From: Omnitrophica bacterium GWA2_41_15
GTDB lineage: Bacteria > Omnitrophota > Gorgyraeia > Gygaellales > Profunditerraquicolaceae
Length of the DNA stretch: 42,057 nt
Assembly (NCBI GenBank): GCA_919902445.1
Contig: CAKKQZ010000005.1
Span: forward strand, 1-42,057
Direction: 5' to 3'
Part shown: positions 21,048-30,439 of the stretch, piece by piece
Numbering within the stretch: position 1 is the stretch's first letter
Layout: each line of letters begins with the position of its first letter
Position numbers and translations under genes: made by a program
The notes under the pieces: generated by a model
The model's input: the letters and a program-made list of their open reading frames with translations, nothing else
What the model was told of the DNA's origin: nothing
Database searches by the model: none

Positions 21048-22594
21048 CTCTTCCTTAAAAAACGCGCTATTATAGCGCAGAGCAATAATAAAAGGCAGGC
21101 GCAGGGTAACAAATCTCCGTATCTAGTATAAAACGTGAGGTTTTTCTTACGGCTTATTATTTCCTGCGTATCAAACCCGCCGACAAATATATCTTTTCCT
21201 GCCCTGTCCTTAACCAGCGAAATAACCTCACCTGTGGGAGAAATAAACCCTGAGACGCCGCTATTTGCCGAGCGTGCTAAAAAAACGCGGTTCTCAACTG
21301 CCCTGAATACCGATGCCTGAAAATGCTGGTGAGCGGCGGCTGTTTTTTTATACCAGGCGTCGTTAGTGATATTTACTAAAAATCCGGCACCCCTCTTTAC
21401 AAATTCCCTTGAAATCTCCGGGAATAAATCCTCAAAGCAGATTAAAACGGAAAATGTATCCTGGGCCGGAGTGGTGCGATTCTGGATTTTGAATATACTG
21501 TATCCCTCACCGGCCGCAATATCTCCAATAGGCACTATCGTCTGAAGGAAGGGGAATAATTTCTTTAAAGGTATATACTCTCCGAACGGGACAAGGTGTA
21601 TTTTATCATAGCGCTCGCTGATTTTACCGGAAGAATCTATCAGTAATGCGCTATTAAAATATTCTTGCCTTTCTTTGCTTACGCTGCCGATGAGTAACGG
21701 CGATTTTATTGTTTTTGCCAAAGAAAATATACCCTCGAAAATCAAGGTATCTTCGCCAAACACACCCGGGCTTGAAGCCTCGGGCCAGATAATTAAATCC
21801 GGCCTATCTCTGGCTGCCTCTTTCGATAGTTGCGAGTATTTCTCTACGATAAAAGCTGCTGCTTTAGTCTCCCATTTTAATTCCTGCGGGATGTTTCCTT
21901 GGACTACGGAAACCCTAATAGGTCGTAGGTCGTAGGTCTTAGGTCTTAGGTATAAACGGTAATAGCCATAACCTAAAGATAAGGCTAATAGAAGAATTGG
22001 TAGTAGAATGATATTTTTAGTTCTTTTACCTACAACCCATAACCTATCACCTATCACCTGTTTTATAAGCACATTCACCATCATCACCAGGAAAGAAACT
22101 CCCCATACGCCCGTTATATCTGCTATCTGGATTACGGGCAAGTTAAGATACTGCGAGTATCCTAAAAGCGCCCAGGGAAAACCTGTTAAAAGATGTGAAC
22201 GGGCATATTCTAACGAGACCCAAAGAGCAGGAATTGTTAAAAAGTTGTAAGTTGTAAGTTGTAAGTTATAAATTAAACCAAAAATGCCAAAATAAAGCGA
22301 CAAATACAAAATAAGGATTATTGTTCCTGGCAGTGTGACATGTACTAACCAGTAGATTGTAACAGACCAAAAAATAACCCCCGTAAGATAGGAAAGTAGA
22401 AAGGCCTTTGGTTTGGACTTATTTCTAATTACAAAAAGTAGAGGCACGAATCCGAACCAGGCAAATACCCATATATTGTATCTTGGAAAAGACAGAATCA
22501 ATAATGCCGCTGATAGCAAGCACAAACAAATAGGCTTTACTAAAGCCAAACGGCTATAGGCTATAGACTGAGACTGATTTATCTTCCGCAGCAT
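21044..22594 (-). CDS. lnt: apolipoprotein N-acyltransferase
   Basis: This 516-residue protein has about six N-terminal helices and a C-terminal nitrilase-type domain. The catalytic set is visible as the Glu in [10 protein letters not shown], the Lys in [14 protein letters not shown] and the Cys in LICFEDLF. It adds the third acyl chain to lipoproteins, matching the lipoproteins in this window. The start overlaps the end of secA by 16 bases. Three heptamer tandem repeats and a short two-unit one lie inside the gene and encode residues about 6-14, 109-117, 178-189 and 214-226. Confidence 0.95.
   Translation of the reverse strand: MLRKINQSQSIAYSRLALVKPICLCLLSAALLILSFPRYNIWVFAWFGFVPLLFVIRNKSKPKAFLLSYLTGVIFWSVTIYWLVHVTLPGTIILILYLSLYFGIFGLIYNLQLTTYNFLTIPALWVSLEYARSHLLTGFPWALLGYSQYLNLPVIQIADITGVWGVSFLVMMVNVLIKQVIGDRLWVVGKRTKNIILLPILLLALSLGYGYYRLYLRPKTYDLRPIRVSVVQGNIPQELKWETKAAAFIVEKYSQLSKEAARDRPDLIIWPEASSPGVFGEDTLIFEGIFSLAKTIKSPLLIGSVSKERQEYFNSALLIDSSGKISERYDKIHLVPFGEYIPLKKLFPFLQTIVPIGDIAAGEGYSIFKIQNRTTPAQDTFSVLICFEDLFPEISREFVKRGAGFLVNITNDAWYKKTAAAHQHFQASVFRAVENRVFLARSANSGVSGFISPTGEVISLVKDRAGKDIFVGGFDTQEIISRKKNLTFYTRYGDLLPCACLLLLLCAIIARFLRKR
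21919..21953. repeat. heptamer tandem repeat in lnt (TAGGTCG/T x5)
   Basis: Five 7-base units in a row: TAGGTCG twice, TAGGTCT twice, TAGGTAT once. They encode residues about 214-226 of Lnt, in the linker between the membrane part and the nitrilase domain. Confidence 0.9.
22029..22063. repeat. heptamer tandem repeat in lnt (CCTATCA x5, degenerate)
   Basis: Five 7-base units: CCTACAA, CCCATAA, CCTATCA, CCTATCA, CCTGTTT. They encode residues about 178-189 of Lnt. Confidence 0.75.
22243..22270. repeat. heptamer tandem repeat in lnt (AGTTGTA x4)
   Basis: Four 7-base units: AGTTGTA three times, then AGTTATA. They encode YNLQLTTYN, residues 109-117 of Lnt. Confidence 0.9.
22552..22577. repeat. 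short tandem repeats at the lnt start
   Basis: GGCTATA twice, followed by GACTGA twice. They encode residues about 6-14 of Lnt, just after the start codon. Confidence 0.7.
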
Positions 22595-25518
22595 TTCTTA
22601 AATTTGATTGGCGCGCCTGTAACCGGGTCTTTTGCTCCACAGGGACAGGGGTCGTTACGGCCTACTTTTGGGTGGGTAGACTGAATGGGTTTATGCTCAA
22701 ACTTGGGCGTGGCTAGAGCCCTTTCTGGAACCGCTTCTTCCTGCAGCGGCCTTTCAAACTTGGCTGCCTCAGGATGTAATAGTTCCTGGGAAACAGAACT
22801 GAATACGCCTTTAAATCTTTCCGGCTTTGCGGCTTGAAGTTTAAATAATGTTTCAACTGCTTCCTCTTCGATAGAAGCGATCATCTGGCTGAACATTTCA
22901 AATGCCTCGCGTTTATATTCTACTAACGGGTCGCGCTGGCCATAGGCGCGCAGGCCAATCCCTTCTCGTAAACTATCCATAGCGTATAAATGATCCTTCC
23001 ATTTTGTATCTATTATCTGTAAAAAAACCATTTGCTCCATATGGCGCATCATGCCGGGGCCTATTGCTTTTTCTTTTTCTTCATAGGAAGAGATGGCTGC
23101 CTGATATAACCTTTCCTTTGCCTGTTCATTATTTAAATCATTGAGCTGCGATATTTCAAAATTAAGCCCGAATCTTAATTTTACCTCGGCGTCCAATCCG
23201 GCTAAATTAATTTCCTGATTTACCCCTAAAAAGAGATTCACTATCTCATCAATAACTTTTTGAATTATCCCTAAAATATCCTCTTTCAGAGAAGCCCCTT
23301 GCAGCGTCTGGCGGCGCTGGCCGTAGATTATCTCCCTCTGTTTATTCATCACATTGTCGTATTCAAGAAGCTGTTTTCTTATTTCAAAGTTCTGCTGTTC
23401 CACCCTTCTTTGCGCAATTTCAATGGAACTTGAAACCCAAGGATGCTCTATAACCTGCCCCTCTTCTAACCCAAGCTTATCCATTAAACCTACGAGACGG
23501 TCAGACCCGAACAAACGCATAAGTTCATCCCCTAGTGATACATAAAATCTCGATGAACCCGGATCCCCCTGCCTGCCGGAACGGCCGCGCAGCTGATTAT
23601 CGATACGCCGCGCCTCATGGCGCTCTGTCCCTAAAACATGCAGTCCGCCGAGTGCAACCACGTTATTATGCTCTTCTTCTGCTTCTCTTTTGTATTTCTC
23701 TAATATCGCTTTGTATTCTGCCTGATAATTTTGATCATCGGGTTTTAACTTCTGCTTTATCAGATTCTTAGCCATAAATTCAGGATTTCCTCCAAGGAGT
23801 ATATCGGTTCCGCGGCCTGCCATATTTGTTGCGATGGTAACGGCTTTATATCTGCCTGCCTGAGCGACTATCTGCGCCTCCATTTCATGGTATTTTGCAT
23901 TAAGCACCTGATGCGTTATCCCGCGGCGTTTGAGCATATCCGAAAGGCGCTCGGATTTATCTATAGTTATTGTTCCGACTAGCACGGGCGTACCCTTATT
24001 ATAAAGTTCGGCTATTTCTTCAACAACAGCATTAAATTTTTCCTTTTCTGTTTTATAGATACGGTCAGAATAATTTGCGCGGACTAAGGGTTTGTTCGTA
24101 GGGACAACCACGACATCCAACTGGTAGATACTTTTAAATTCATTGGCTTCCGTAAAGGCGGTTCCGGTCATACCGGCTAATTTTTCATACATGCGGAAAT
24201 AATTCTGGAAGGTAACGGTGGCAAGGGTCTGATTCTCGCGCTCTATCTTCATTCCTTCTTTTGACTCAACTGCCTGATGCAGGCCGTCTGACCAGCGCCT
24301 GCCGGGCATCATCCTTCCCGTAAATTCATCAACGATGATTACCTGCCCGTCTTTAACCACGTAATCTACGTCCCGCTCATAAAATTCCTTTGCCCGTAAT
24401 GCCTGAATAGTATGATGCCTGTATTCGATTGTTTCGATATTATGCAAACTCTCTACGCCCCATAACCGCGCAGACTTTGTCTCACCCTCATCGGTAAGCG
24501 CTATTGTCTGGGCTTTTTCATCTGCGATATAGTCAAAACCTTTAGTTAAATCCACCCCCTTATATTTCGCATCAATCTCATCCCGTTCTGTTACGCGCCT
24601 CCCCTTTAACTGGTCTGCTATTTTTTTTGCGCTGTAATATTTCTCAGTAGACTCCTCTGCTGGCCCGGAAATAATCAAGGGGGTGCGCGCCTCATCGATT
24701 AATATGGAATCGACTTCGTCAACTATTGCGTAAAAAAAGTGCCTTTGCACGAGATCATCTAAAGAATATTTCATATTATCGCGCAGGTAATCAAACCCGA
24801 ACTCATTATTCGTTCCGTAGGTTATATCGCAGCCGTATCCTTCCTTTCTTTCCTCATCCGACATACCATGCTGAATCACCCCTACGCTTAAACCCAAAAA
24901 TTCATAAATCGGGCCCATCCACTCACGGTCGCGCTGGGCCAGATAATCGTTGACTGTAACAATATGCACCCCTTTGTTCAATAGGGCATTTAGATACGCA
25001 GGTAAAGTGGCAACTAATGTTTTTCCTTCGCCTGTTGCCATCTCTGCGATTCTTCCCTCATGCAGCACTATGCCCCCGGCTATCTGCACGTCAAAATGGC
25101 GCAGCCCTATTGTGCGCGAAGACGCCTCACGCACCACCGCAAACGCTTCTGGCAATATTTCCTCAAAAATATTATTACGGGTATTCTTTATTTTCTCTTT
25201 TACCTTTCCTTTTTCTTCCGGGATTGCCACCTGAGCCAAGGCGCCATAGAGTTCCTGCAATTCCTGCTCGTATACCTCTGATTTTTCTAAAAGGAGGGCC
25301 TTGAACTCCTGGGTCTTATTTTTAAGCTCATCATCCGATAAAGCGCTTATTTTTTGTTCAAAGGAATTTACAGCGCTGACTACCTTGCTTACTTCGGCAA
25401 TTTTATTCATCGAAGGGCTTGGCATATCAGTATGCAGCTCAATGCGTACATTAGGGTATTTACGCTTAATGAGTTTTTGTTTACTCCCTAAAATTGACCT
25501 TTTAATTAATTTAAACAT
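22579..25518 (-). CDS. secA: preprotein translocase ATPase
   Basis: This 979-residue protein drives Sec export. Walker A is MATGEGKT (residues 160-167), the [15 protein letters not shown] segment is intact, and the C-terminus has the zinc motif CPCGAK...KKCCGR that binds SecB or ribosomes. Two oddities: an N-terminal extension of about 30 residues before [10 protein letters not shown], and an extra charged helical stretch of about 40 residues (80-118) before [13 protein letters not shown], where family members have a short linker. It lies 6 bases after prfB. Confidence 0.97.
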   Translation of the reverse strand: MFKLIKRSILGSKQKLIKRKYPNVRIELHTDMPSPSMNKIAEVSKVVSAVNSFEQKISALSDDELKNKTQEFKALLLEKSEVYEQELQELYGALAQVAIPEEKGKVKEKIKNTRNNIFEEILPEAFAVVREASSRTIGLRHFDVQIAGGIVLHEGRIAEMATGEGKTLVATLPAYLNALLNKGVHIVTVNDYLAQRDREWMGPIYEFLGLSVGVIQHGMSDEERKEGYGCDITYGTNNEFGFDYLRDNMKYSLDDLVQRHFFYAIVDEVDSILIDEARTPLIISGPAEESTEKYYSAKKIADQLKGRRVTERDEIDAKYKGVDLTKGFDYIADEKAQTIALTDEGETKSARLWGVESLHNIETIEYRHHTIQALRAKEFYERDVDYVVKDGQVIIVDEFTGRMMPGRRWSDGLHQAVESKEGMKIERENQTLATVTFQNYFRMYEKLAGMTGTAFTEANEFKSIYQLDVVVVPTNKPLVRANYSDRIYKTEKEKFNAVVEEIAELYNKGTPVLVGTITIDKSERLSDMLKRRGITHQVLNAKYHEMEAQIVAQAGRYKAVTIATNMAGRGTDILLGGNPEFMAKNLIKQKLKPDDQNYQAEYKAILEKYKREAEEEHNNVVALGGLHVLGTERHEARRIDNQLRGRSGRQGDPGSSRFYVSLGDELMRLFGSDRLVGLMDKLGLEEGQVIEHPWVSSSIEIAQRRVEQQNFEIRKQLLEYDNVMNKQREIIYGQRRQTLQGASLKEDILGIIQKVIDEIVNLFLGVNQEINLAGLDAEVKLRFGLNFEISQLNDLNNEQAKERLYQAAISSYEEKEKAIGPGMMRHMEQMVFLQIIDTKWKDHLYAMDSLREGIGLRAYGQRDPLVEYKREAFEMFSQMIASIEEEAVETLFKLQAAKPERFKGVFSSVSQELLHPEAAKFERPLQEEAVPERALATPKFEHKPIQSTHPKVGRNDPCPCGAKDPVTGAPIKFKKCCGR

Positions 25519-25524
25519 ATTCTT

Positions 25525-26626
25525 TTAAACTGAGGCCTGTTTTTTTAAATAGGCCTCGATAAATTCATCTATCCCGCCGTCCATGACCTTATTAACATCC
25601 CCTGTTTCAAAATCAGTGCGGTGGTCTTTCACCAAATTATAGGGATGCATCACGTAGGAGCGTATCTGGCTGCCGAATTCTATTTTCTTTTTTCCCGCAG
25701 CGTAAAGCTTTTGCAGCTCCTGTTCCTTCTTCTCTCTCTCAAATTCATAAATACGCGCCTTTATAATCTTTAATGCGGTCTGCTTATTCTGGTGTTGCGA
25801 GCGTTCATTCTGGCACTGTGCAACTATACCCGTAGGAATATGCGTAATCCTTACCGCAGAATCAGTGGTGTTTACGCTCTGGCCGCCCGCGCCTTTAGAG
25901 CGATAAACATCAATGCGCAGCTCTTTTTCTTCTAATTTTATATCGATATCCTCTTCTATTTCCGGAATAACATCAACGGATGCAAAAGAGGTGTGGCGGC
26001 GTTTATTGGCATCAAATGGAGAAATACGCACTAACCTGTGCACTCCGCGCTCTGCTTTAAGGTATCCGTAAGCGTATTCCCCTTCGATTAAAACTGTGAC
26101 ATTCTTTACCCCCGCTTCTTCCCCAAAGAGCGTGTCTATAGTTTTTACATCGTATCCGTGGCGCTCTGCAAAACGCGTATACATCCTAAGAAGCATTGCC
26201 ACCCAGTCGCATGACTCTGTCCCGCCTGCGCCTGCATTGATACTCAAGATAGCGCTACTGCTGTCTAGTTCTTCTCCAAGCAGGGCTTTGAATTCCAATT
26301 TCTCGGTTTCGCTTGCGAGCGCTTCGATATTATTAATTAAATCAGAAATTAACTCCCCGTCTTCGGATTTAAGTAAAGTGGCGAGTTCGTGCAGTTCCTG
26401 ACATTTCTTAAACGCTGTCTCCCAGGGTTCAATTGCGGACTTCAGGGCTTTTAGTTGTTTTACTACTTTTCCAGAAATTCTTTCAGGCCCCCAGAATCCC
26501 TCGGCCGACATCTGCAAAGACAATTCCTCGGCGAGCTTCTTTTTATTATCTACGTCAAAGATAACCTCTTAGTTGTTCAAGGCGGCTTGATATGTATGAA
26601 AGTTTTAATTCTATATCTTTTAGCAT
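25525..26626 (-). CDS. prfB: peptide chain release factor 2 with programmed +1 frameshift
   Basis: Translation starts at the ATG at 26626 and reads 23 codons to an in-frame TGA at 26555-26557. There the sequence TATCTTTGAC, with AGAGG just before it, matches the classic RF2 frameshift site. A +1 shift (CTT then GAC) joins 343 further codons, giving 366 residues, the usual RF2 length. The SPF anticodon-like motif (RISPFDA) and the GGQ motif (GAGGQSVN) are present. RF2 releases at UGA and UAA and controls its own level through this shift. secA follows 6 bases after. Confidence 0.96.
26554..26568 (-). promoter_or_regulatory. RF2 programmed frameshift site
   Basis: On the minus strand the bases read AGGTTATCTTTGAC. 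The CTT slippery codon, the UGA stop and the following C are the conserved core of the RF2 site; the upstream AGAGG acts like the internal Shine-Dalgarno seen in E. coli. Confidence 0.93.
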
Positions 26627-26651
26627 GGCTTCTCCCTTTCTTTAAGTAAAG

Positions 26652-27725
26652 TTAATCCTTCTTTATGCCTTTTAGGGTAAGGATGAATTCATCCTTATTA
26701 TCAGCAAATTCCGCGGCCACCTCTTCGCTTACCAATCCATTCCTGACTAACTTTATCAGCGATTGATTAAATGTCTGCATTCCGTAAACCGCGCCATCCG
26801 CGATAAACTGCGGCATCTCCCAGATCTTACCTTCCCTGATAAGGCGGCTTATGGTGGGAGTAAGCAGCATAACTTCGTAAGCAGGTATTCTGCCGGAGCC
26901 GTCTTTTAAAGGCACAAGCCTTAAAGATATCACGCCCTTTAACAGTAAAGACAATTGATTTTTCATCTCCTGATGCTGGTGCGGAGGAAAAAAGTTAATA
27001 ATCCTTTCCACGCTCTGGCTGGCATTCACAGTATGCAACGTGCTTAAAACCAGTACCCCTGTTTCTGCAGCAGTCATAGCAGAGAACATCGTTTCCTGGT
27101 CCCTTATATTGCTTATGTATATTACGTCAGGGCTTTGAAAGGTGAGGGCGCGAAGCGCAGCCGGATACGATGAAACATCAATACCCAGCTCTCTTTGGTT
27201 GATCAGGGAGGATTTATCCTGAAAGGTAAATTCAATGGGCTCTTCAACAGTCAAAATATGTTTTTTACTGTTGCTATTGATATATTCTATCATGCTGGCT
27301 ATAGTAGTAGATTTACCGCTACCCATGCTTCCGGTTAAAAGCACAAGGCCTCTTTTTTCCAAGGACAATTTCTTTAATACCTCGGTAGGAAGATTGAGTT
27401 CTTCGAATGTCTGCGTTAACTTGCTTATATTCCTGATAACGATAGATGGCGAATTCCTCTGCATAAATATATTTACGCGAAACCTTCTATCGAATTCCTC
27501 TATGTATAAAGCAAAATCTACATCCAGTGTTTTCCTAAAGAGCTCTTTTTGCGCAGGCGTGGCCAATTCTTCCATTGCCGCCATAACTTCCTCAACGTTT
27601 AATACCTGTTCATCAACAGCTATAATTTTGCCGTCCAACCTGAGGCGCGCCGTGCTTCCGGCGCGAAAAAATAAATCCGAAGCATTTTTATCAACCATCT
27701 GTTTTATAAATTCTTTTACGCCCAT
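26652..27725 (-). CDS. PilT-like pilus ATPase with altered Walker B
   Basis: This 357-residue protein matches the PilT/PilU retraction ATPases: N-terminal PAS-like domain, Walker A GSMGSGKST (132-140), and the His box HTVNASQSVERI near 231-242. The acidic box is TVEEPIEF and the Walker B region is DVIYISNIRD (200-209), where family members have GE in place of SN. The Glu at that position is the expected catalytic base, so ATP hydrolysis may be weak or lost. It could be a PilU-type helper. No other pilus gene is in the window. Confidence 0.88.
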   Translation of the reverse strand: MGVKEFIKQMVDKNASDLFFRAGSTARLRLDGKIIAVDEQVLNVEEVMAAMEELATPAQKELFRKTLDVDFALYIEEFDRRFRVNIFMQRNSPSIVIRNISKLTQTFEELNLPTEVLKKLSLEKRGLVLLTGSMGSGKSTTIASMIEYINSNSKKHILTVEEPIEFTFQDKSSLINQRELGIDVSSYPAALRALTFQSPDVIYISNIRDQETMFSAMTAAETGVLVLSTLHTVNASQSVERIINFFPPHQHQEMKNQLSLLLKGVISLRLVPLKDGSGRIPAYEVMLLTPTISRLIREGKIWEMPQFIADGAVYGMQTFNQSLIKLVRNGLVSEEVAAEFADNKDEFILTLKGIKKD

Positions 27726-27755
27726 CCTGCCTCCTGCAATTTAATAAATATTATA

Positions 27756-29243
27756 TCATTTTTTTACCTTTTCAGTAGGATTAAATTCCATATACCTTCC
27801 CAGCATAAGCCGGCTTTGCGCATCAAGGGCAGGGGTTGAGCCTAAAATCAGTATCACAAAAGGAACGATTAGCCATTCCAAGACTATTAGGGCGCTTTTT
27901 ATCCTGCTCACCTCTTTAGGGCGTGGCGGCAAAGTTGTGCGGCTTAAAATTATCCAGGCAAGGCTTGTTGCAAGCGTAAAATTAAAAAGCAATCCGGTGA
28001 TCTTCGGCAAATTGTATCCGATAGCCATCTGCCTAAAGAATGTGCCTCCTAAAATAAGCGGGAGCGGCCCTATAACAAACAAGATAATCGCCCATACCGC
28101 CCAAGTAATATGGCCCTCCAGAAGCTGGAATGACCTCCTTATCTTTTTTAAAAGAGGGATTTCTTTACTTTCAAGGAAACCCATCACTAAAAAGGGGAAA
28201 TTCTCTATTCCCCAGGCCCATCTCCTCTTTTGTTTATATTGCACTACAATCGTATTAAAAAGGCCCTTAGCGTATGCAACATCCATCGAAACCGTTATGT
28301 ATAAAGGCACAACGCGGTAATCCCCCTTATAAAAAAGATAGGCCTTCCAGTAAATTACCGAGTCATCCGAGATCATATTCACCGGCCAATAGCCAATATC
28401 TACAAGTGTCTTAAAGCTCATACTGTGGCTTGAGAAGGTCACGAACTTTTCAAGGCGCATACTTTCAATAAGCTGGGAGAATGACGAGCTGATTTCAACA
28501 AGGCGCGCAAATGAAGGAGCCTGCCAGACATTATTATTGTAAACCGGCATTGGTTGATAGCTTGCCTGATGCGGTTTGGGTATGGTAAAAAAATGATATG
28601 TGAGGCATTCAAAATATTTTTTATCTACGCATGTATCTGCGTCAAAACAAGAAAGTATGACATTTTCATCGGGTATACCCTTGCTATCAATAAACTCTTT
28701 TGCCTTACGGGCAGCCCAGGTGGCATTAGCGCCTTTGGTACGATTTTCTCCGGGGATTCCATCAGGATGAAAGGTTGATATATAGGCAAAGAAATCTTTC
28801 TTAAACTCCGATTCCAATACTGCGGCGTTCTCCCTTGCTTTAGGATTTCTCTCCTCAAAAGCAACTACTACAATCATTTTATCCTTAGGGTAATTGTTTT
28901 GCCTTAACGACTCTAAGGATGGCTTTAAGATATCCGGGCTCTCTTTATAAACAGGGAAAATAACCAAATGATATAATTTCAGTAAGCCGGAACCGGCACC
29001 GATCCTCTGACATTCGCTAAGCCAGTCCCTCCCCCGTTGCCTGGAAAGTTTGCGCTGCGCCATAACTAAAAGCGTCGTCAGATAAGTGGTGCGGATAATC
29101 CAGTAGAAATCAAAAACGATGATAAAAATAGCGCAGGCAACGGGTTTAAAAATAGCGAGCAGGATAAAAAAAATAATTATCCCCCAGGAAGTTAATCCAG
29201 GCAGAATCTCCAATATCCTTTTTATCCTTTGATTACCCTGCAT
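27756..29243 (-). CDS. membrane glycosyltransferase, family 2
   Basis: This protein of about 495 residues has two N-terminal helices, a cytoplasmic GT-A domain with the DxD-type segment SCFDADTC and an ISDDSVIYW segment, the QxxRW-type motif KQKRRW, and four C-terminal helices. The layout matches processive GT2 enzymes (cellulose or hyaluronan synthase-like). It probably makes or exports an envelope polysaccharide. The ATG at 29243 is preferred over a TTG 3 bases before, with AAGGGG upstream. Confidence 0.88.
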   Translation of the reverse strand: MQGNQRIKRILEILPGLTSWGIIIFFILLAIFKPVACAIFIIVFDFYWIIRTTYLTTLLVMAQRKLSRQRGRDWLSECQRIGAGSGLLKLYHLVIFPVYKESPDILKPSLESLRQNNYPKDKMIVVVAFEERNPKARENAAVLESEFKKDFFAYISTFHPDGIPGENRTKGANATWAARKAKEFIDSKGIPDENVILSCFDADTCVDKKYFECLTYHFFTIPKPHQASYQPMPVYNNNVWQAPSFARLVEISSSFSQLIESMRLEKFVTFSSHSMSFKTLVDIGYWPVNMISDDSVIYWKAYLFYKGDYRVVPLYITVSMDVAYAKGLFNTIVVQYKQKRRWAWGIENFPFLVMGFLESKEIPLLKKIRRSFQLLEGHITWAVWAIILFVIGPLPLILGGTFFRQMAIGYNLPKITGLLFNFTLATSLAWIILSRTTLPPRPKEVSRIKSALIVLEWLIVPFVILILGSTPALDAQSRLMLGRYMEFNPTEKVKK

Positions 29244-29279
29244 CAAAACCCCTTTATGTTTTTAGTAGCTAAAGTAAAC

Positions 29280-30182
29280 TCAAAAAGGCTTGGCGCTTAG
29301 CTCCAGTTTATAAACATTATCATAGAATCTTCTATCCTCTGCCATCTGCGAATCCAAAAAATACAGCGTGTCTTTTTCAACGCTATAAAAACAGGTGATA
29401 TTCCTTTTGTTAATATTCGCCAGGATAACGGGCGCTGCATCAGGCCTTGCCTCTAAAACTTCAACCGTCCTTTCGGTGATTAAAATGAGGTGATAATTAT
29501 CCGAATGCCAGAATATATCGGAAATTTTACGGTTAGAAAAATTCAATACAAAAGGCGGCCCTGCTGACGGCATCCTGCTGGGCGACCCTAAAGGCACAAC
29601 CGCAACCTGATGAGGATTAAAACATACAAACAGTTCTCTATCTGGCGATATTTTCCATTTTTTAGGAAGGCTGGACATCTCGGGAAGATTACCTATCTCT
29701 TCAAAATTATCCCCTTCCAAATCAGACCTGTAAATGGCTAGGCTTTCCTGGTCAAAGTAATAAATTTTAGATTTTTCTGTATTTACCCAAAAAGAAGAAA
29801 TCCTTTCTTTATTAAGTTGTTTTATATTCGTCCTTACGGGGAAAAGGATTATTTTCTCAAGCTGCGTTACCTTCCCCGCTTCTACATTTACCTGGCTACC
29901 CCAAGGATAATATTTCTTCAGTTCAAGCCGGAGGCTATATTCACCGGGCAAAAGTTCTGTAATAGTTGTGGGGGTTTTCTCGTTAAGCAGCTTTGAGCCG
30001 AAATAAACGTTTGCGCCGGACGGCTGGGTTTTTATGGCCATTAAACCCGTTTTCCTGAACTTAAATGTGCGCGTGTCAAATTTATAACTTAGCGCAAAGG
30101 ACAGGATAAAGGGAAGGCCTATAAGAAAAATAGATACACATAAATAAAAAAGATATGCCCTTATTTTCTGTTCACCTGACAC
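29280..30182 (-). CDS. membrane-anchored PEGA-domain protein
   Basis: This 300-residue protein has one N-terminal membrane helix, a PEGA domain (residues about 48-115: GLMAIKTQPSGANVYFG, PTTITELLPGEYSLRLE), then a beta-propeller-like part with repeated SFWVNTEKSKIYYFDQES and ISDIFWHSDNYHLILIT units. PEGA proteins bind cell-surface or pilus-related partners. The start is a GTG that overlaps the MGMT-like gene by 22 bases. Exact function is unknown. Confidence 0.83.
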   Translation of the reverse strand: MSGEQKIRAYLFYLCVSIFLIGLPFILSFALSYKFDTRTFKFRKTGLMAIKTQPSGANVYFGSKLLNEKTPTTITELLPGEYSLRLELKKYYPWGSQVNVEAGKVTQLEKIILFPVRTNIKQLNKERISSFWVNTEKSKIYYFDQESLAIYRSDLEGDNFEEIGNLPEMSSLPKKWKISPDRELFVCFNPHQVAVVPLGSPSRMPSAGPPFVLNFSNRKISDIFWHSDNYHLILITERTVEVLEARPDAAPVILANINKRNITCFYSVEKDTLYFLDSQMAEDRRFYDNVYKLELSAKPF

Positions 30183-30439
30183 CTATACAGCTTCCTTTCT
30201 ATGCCTAAAAGTGATTTTTTAACCTCAATTCCAAACACATACCCGCCTATACTATTATCGCTTTTTACCACGCGATGACAAGGGATAATCAAGGGGCAAG
30301 GGTTATTTTTTAATATGCTCCCTACAGCGCGGTATGCGTAAGGTGAGCCGCACTTTTTCGCAACCCACTTGTAACTACGCACCTCACCTAACGGAATTCC
30401 TGATACAGCCTTGTATACTTTTTTAGCAAAAGAGGCCAT
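30161..30439 (-). CDS. single-domain MGMT-like DNA repair protein
   Basis: The 92 residues are the DNA-binding domain of O6-methylguanine-DNA methyltransferase: IPLGEVRSYKWVAKKCGSP, RAVGSILKNNPCPLIIPCHRVV. The active-site PCHR is present, not the PWHR of alkyltransferase-like (ATL) proteins, so it should still transfer alkyl groups. The N-terminal domain of full-length Ogt is absent. It directly precedes the PEGA gene and follows uvrC. Confidence 0.93.
   Translation of the reverse strand: MASFAKKVYKAVSGIPLGEVRSYKWVAKKCGSPYAYRAVGSILKNNPCPLIIPCHRVVKSDNSIGGYVFGIEVKKSLLGIERKLYRCQVNRK

Noticed and set aside
21919-22270. Tandem repeats in lnt as a CRISPR array
   Set aside because: Units are 7 bases with no spacers and lie within a coding frame.
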